Assembly (NCBI GenBank): GCA_943371625.1
Contig: CALRVN010000202.1
Span: 1-7,441 of the forward strand
Source: Hyphomicrobium_A sp943371625
GTDB lineage: Bacteria; Pseudomonadota; Alphaproteobacteria; Rhizobiales; Hyphomicrobiaceae
DNA length: 7,441 nt
Direction of reading: 5' to 3'
Within the stretch, counting starts at the first letter, position 1. Every line of letters begins with the position of its first letter. Shown piece by piece: positions 5,347-7,441 of the stretch. The notes below the pieces were generated by a model, which ran no database searches, was not told where the DNA came from, and saw only the letters and a program-made list of their open reading frames with translations. A program made the translations under genes and the position numbers.

Positions 5347-6234
5347 ATGGCGCGGGTTGCTTGGATTGGTCTCGGAGTCATGGGGTTCCCCATGGCCGGC
5401 CATCTCTCCCTCAACGGCGGACATGACGTCACCGTCTATAACCGCAACCCCGCCAAGGCCGAGGCTTGGGTCGCAAAGCACGGCGGACGCAGCGCTCCCA
5501 CGCCCGCAGCAGCGGCTCTCTCGGCCGACTTCGTCATTTCCTGCGTCGGCAACGACGACGACCTGCGCGCCGTGACGACCGGGCCGCAAGGCGCCTTCGG
5601 CGGCATGCGCGCCGGCGCCACCTTCATCGACCACACCACGGCTTCCGCCGAAGTAGCCCGCGAATTGCACGCCACCGGCGCTGCGCGTGGCATCGCCTTC
5701 CTCGACGCGCCGGTCTCGGGCGGCCAGGCCGGCGCGGAGAACGGCACTCTCACCGTAATGGTCGGCGGCGACGCGGAGCCCTTCGATCGCGCGAAGCCGC
5801 TCATCGATACCTATGCACGCGCAGCCAACCGCATTGGTTCCTCCGGCGCCGGTCAGCTGACCAAGATGGTCAATCAGATCGCCATTGCCGGATTGCTGCA
5901 GGGCTTGTCGGAGGCAATAGCCTTCGCCGAGGCAGCCGGGCTCGACCTCGATCTCGTCATGGAGACGATCTCCAAGGGCGCCGCCCAATCCTGGCAGATG
6001 GACAACCGCTGGCGCACCATGCACGAGGACAAGTTCGATTTCGGGTTTGCCGTCGATTGGATGCGCAAGGATCTCGGCATCTGCCTCGCCGAAGCAGAGC
6101 GCAACGGTGCAGAGCTTCCGGTGACGGCGCTGGTGGACGGTTTTTACAGCAAGGTGCAGTCCGCGGGCGGCGGCCGCTGGGACACGTCGAGCCTCATCAC
6201 GCTTCTTAAGAAGCAGGGATCGAAGGACAGCTGA
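5347..6234 (+). CDS. NAD(P)-dependent beta-hydroxyacid dehydrogenase (3-hydroxyisobutyrate dehydrogenase family)
   Basis: This 295-residue cytosolic oxidoreductase has the full family layout. A Rossmann domain carries GLGVMG at 8-13. DAPVSGG at 119-125 is the substrate-binding signature. The catalytic lysine is K173 in GAGQLTKMVNQ, with Asn177 four residues on. An all-helical C-terminal dimerisation domain includes DFGFAVDWMRKDL (231-243). Asn32-Arg33 at the end of the second strand, where an Asp would favour NAD, suggests NADP use. Substrates in this family include 3-hydroxyisobutyrate, tartronate semialdehyde, succinic semialdehyde and related compounds; the sequence does not decide among them. 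The start is backed by GGAG at 5335-5338, 8 nt before the ATG. A terminator upstream makes it its own unit. Its stop lies 4 bp from that of the convergent Lrp-type gene. Confidence 0.93.
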   Translation: MARVAWIGLGVMGFPMAGHLSLNGGHDVTVYNRNPAKAEAWVAKHGGRSAPTPAAAALSADFVISCVGNDDDLRAVTTGPQGAFGGMRAGATFIDHTTASAEVARELHATGAARGIAFLDAPVSGGQAGAENGTLTVMVGGDAEPFDRAKPLIDTYARAANRIGSSGAGQLTKMVNQIAIAGLLQGLSEAIAFAEAAGLDLDLVMETISKGAAQSWQMDNRWRTMHEDKFDFGFAVDWMRKDLGICLAEAERNGAELPVTALVDGFYSKVQSAGGGRWDTSSLITLLKKQGSKDS

Positions 6235-6238
6235 CCGC

Positions 6239-6760
6239 CTACCTTTTTCGCCGTCTCTCTTCGCCGTCCGACGCGCCAGCAGCGTCGCTGTCGGAACTGC
6301 GCGCGAATTGCATCGGCAATGCCGTCGTGTACTTGATCTGCTCCATCGCGAATGCCGACGAGACCTTGGCGATCTCGATGCGCGCGATCAGCCGTTTGTA
6401 GAAGGCGTCATAAGCTTCGATATTCGGCACCACCACGCGCAGCAGATAATCGACGTCCCCCGACATGCGGTAGAACTCCACCACCTCGGGGAAATCCGCG
6501 ACCGCCTTGTGAAAGCGCTCCAGCCAGTTGAGGCTGTGCTGGTCCGTTTTGATCGACACGATGACCGTGACGCCGGCGTTCACCCGATGCGGGTCGAGTA
6601 CGGCAACCCGCCGCAAAATGACCCCCGCCTCCTCGAGCTTCTGTATCCGCCGCCAGCAGGGTGTCGTGGACAGCCCAACCTCTTTCCCGATGTCCGCCAC
6701 CGGGCGCGTGCAATCCTCCTGGAGGATGCGCAAAATCTTGACGTCCATGTCGTCGAGCAT
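6239..6760 (-). CDS. Lrp/AsnC family transcriptional regulator
   Basis: This 173-residue protein starts with the typical family opening LDDMDVKILRILQED. A winged helix-turn-helix follows at about 18-50 (recognition helix STTPCWRRIQKLEEAGVI), then a RAM ligand-binding and oligomerisation domain at about 65-145 with the signature GDVDYLLRVVV at 101-111. Family members bind amino acids and control amino-acid metabolism, transport or their own gene. The tail after residue 150 is about 20 residues longer than usual and rich in Ser, Asp, Glu and Arg. The start at 6760 has only a weak Shine-Dalgarno; the in-frame ATG at 6748 would remove four residues. Its target is not shown by the sequence. The convergent dehydrogenase and its own promoter are candidates. 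Confidence 0.93.
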   Translation of the reverse strand: MLDDMDVKILRILQEDCTRPVADIGKEVGLSTTPCWRRIQKLEEAGVILRRVAVLDPHRVNAGVTVIVSIKTDQHSLNWLERFHKAVADFPEVVEFYRMSGDVDYLLRVVVPNIEAYDAFYKRLIARIEIAKVSSAFAMEQIKYTTALPMQFARSSDSDAAGASDGEERRRKR

Positions 6761-6803
6761 CGGCGACCCGCTGAAAACACGTTCCTGTAATTCGCTTGAA
6801 TAT

Positions 6804-6834
6804 GAGTAGGCGCGCGAATTCGAACCCCGTCAAG
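6804..6834 (-). promoter_or_regulatory. Candidate promoter of the Lrp-type regulator gene
   Basis: On the minus strand CTTGAC (6829-6834), the alphaproteobacterial -35 consensus, is followed after 19 bp by CTACTC (6804-6809), a partial -10 match. Transcription would then begin about 35-40 nt before the ATG. The -35 is good; the long spacer and weak -10 limit confidence. Confidence 0.35.
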
Positions 6835-6894
6835 CCCAGTTTCTGCAATCTGGTTCTATGACAGGGGTCAATGGCGCACTCCGCTGGCAACCCG

Positions 6895-7441
6895 TTAGAT
6901 GTCCACGCTCATGCCGTCCTCGGCCAGGATGATGCGCTCATGCCGGACCCGATCGCGGTTGGCGAGCATCTCCGGCCCCATATGCGTCAGCAGGATCCGC
7001 CGCGCTCGTAGCCGCTCGATGTTCCGCTCGATGTCGCGCCAGCCCATGTGATAGCCAGGCGGCGTCTCGAACCCGAAGCTCTCGCAAATGAACAGGTCCG
7101 CACCGTCCGCGACCGGAACGAGGTTCTCCACCCATTTCGTATCGCCGGAGAAGCTGAGAACCTTGCCCCCGCGCTCGAACCTTAGCGCATACGGCGTCGC
7201 TCCCGACGGATGCAGCACTTCGAACGGCGTGACGGTGACGCCGCCCGCCTCCACGGCTACGCCCGTCTCGAACTCGCGGAAGCTCAACGCGAACCGTCGC
7301 TCAATCTGCGTCGAGTTCGGGAACAGCGCCTCTGCCGCAGCAGTAAACCGCTCCGCGATCCCGGCCGGCCCGTAGACCGTAAGCGGCGCCGTCCTGCCAG
7401 AGACGTAGTGCGCGTGCAGCACCCACCACACCAGCCCGCTG
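6895..7441 (-). CDS. MBL-fold metallohydrolase, 3' part only
   Basis: The frame is open through the right edge of the window, so only the C-terminal part of about 181 residues is present; the N-terminal HxHxDH metal motif would lie outside. What is visible fits the RNase Z/metal-dependent hydrolase branch of the metallo-beta-lactamase fold. Counting from the GTG at 7431, there is a mid-chain His (residue 74) in LHPSGATPYALRF, FSGDTKW with metal-bridging Asp97, GADLFICE (110-117), and the last metal-binding His150 in LLTHMGP. The internal GTG is not proposed as a start, because coding clearly continues upstream. The substrate is unknown. The gene lies 134 bp upstream of the Lrp-type gene on the same strand, with a separate candidate promoter between them. 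Confidence 0.85.
   Translation of the reverse strand, partial: SGLVWWVLHAHYVSGRTAPLTVYGPAGIAERFTAAAEALFPNSTQIERRFALSFREFETGVAVEAGGVTVTPFEVLHPSGATPYALRFERGGKVLSFSGDTKWVENLVPVADGADLFICESFGFETPPGYHMGWRDIERNIERLRARRILLTHMGPEMLANRDRVRHERIILAEDGMSVDI

Noticed and set aside
5466..6209. Long plus-strand frame within the dehydrogenase gene, and similar frames at 64-696 and 3650-4102
   Set aside because: They overlap convincing genes in other frames, are Arg/Ala-rich as expected from GC-rich out-of-frame reading, and show no motifs.
3206..6234. A glyoxylate carboligase plus tartronate semialdehyde reductase pair
   Set aside because: Glyoxylate carboligase has Val in place of the catalytic Glu, while Glu26 is present here. 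The two genes are also separated by another gene and a strong terminator.
1..7441. Mobile element, defence island, CRISPR or tRNA-associated integration
   Set aside because: No transposase, integrase, repeat array, tRNA or flanking repeats seen. Composition is uniform apart from short AT-rich gaps.

Overview
The window is GC-rich, densely coded bacterial chromosome. Codon use and protein families point to an alphaproteobacterium, probably of the order Hyphomicrobiales (Rhizobiales). The signs are a type III PLP decarboxylase of rhizobial style, an orphan acetolactate-synthase-like enzyme, and a small secreted protein with a Cys/YA/AV-Q/CG-G-W/H-WC signature I associate with that order. Genus cannot be told from sequence alone. 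I see no tRNA, rRNA, CRISPR, IS element or phage gene, and the window reads as ordinary core or lineage-level chromosome.

Layout, left to right. (1) 3-605 (+) is a two-helix membrane protein with a Gly/Pro-rich tail. It converges on 663-959 (-), a small secreted four-cysteine protein, with a GC hairpin between them. (2) A 277-bp divergent intergenic region precedes 1237-1626 (+), a second small secreted four-cysteine protein. (3) 1682-2857 (-) is a type III ornithine/lysine decarboxylase-family enzyme. Two strong hairpins lie at its 3' end, one of which holds its stop codon in a GNRA-type loop. (4) 2858-3205 is a 348-bp region dividing the decarboxylase from the divergent 3206-4885 (+), an orphan thiamine-diphosphate (ThDP) enzyme. 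(5) 5010-5207 (+) is a 65-residue single-helix membrane protein followed by a textbook intrinsic terminator. (6) 5347-6234 (+) is a beta-hydroxyacid dehydrogenase, separated by only 4 bp from the convergent Lrp/AsnC regulator at 6239-6760 (-). (7) The 3' part of an MBL-fold metallohydrolase runs off the right edge on the minus strand.

The metabolic genes (amino-acid decarboxylase, ThDP enzyme, hydroxyacid dehydrogenase, Lrp-type amino-acid sensor) all fit amino-acid or keto-acid metabolism. The strand changes and the terminator argue that they are separate transcription units rather than one pathway operon.

The most unusual part is the decarboxylase leader. On the minus strand it shows, in order, a bulged stem-loop with a 14-nt continuous 5' arm, a G-run stretch matching a G-quadruplex pattern, a possible 37-codon leader ORF with a G-rich Shine-Dalgarno, and a 7-bp hairpin. 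The leader ORF overlaps the decarboxylase start codon out of frame. Alphaproteobacterial ornithine decarboxylase genes are known to carry a structured 5' leader (the speF RNA motif). Whether this is a member or something different cannot be settled by eye.
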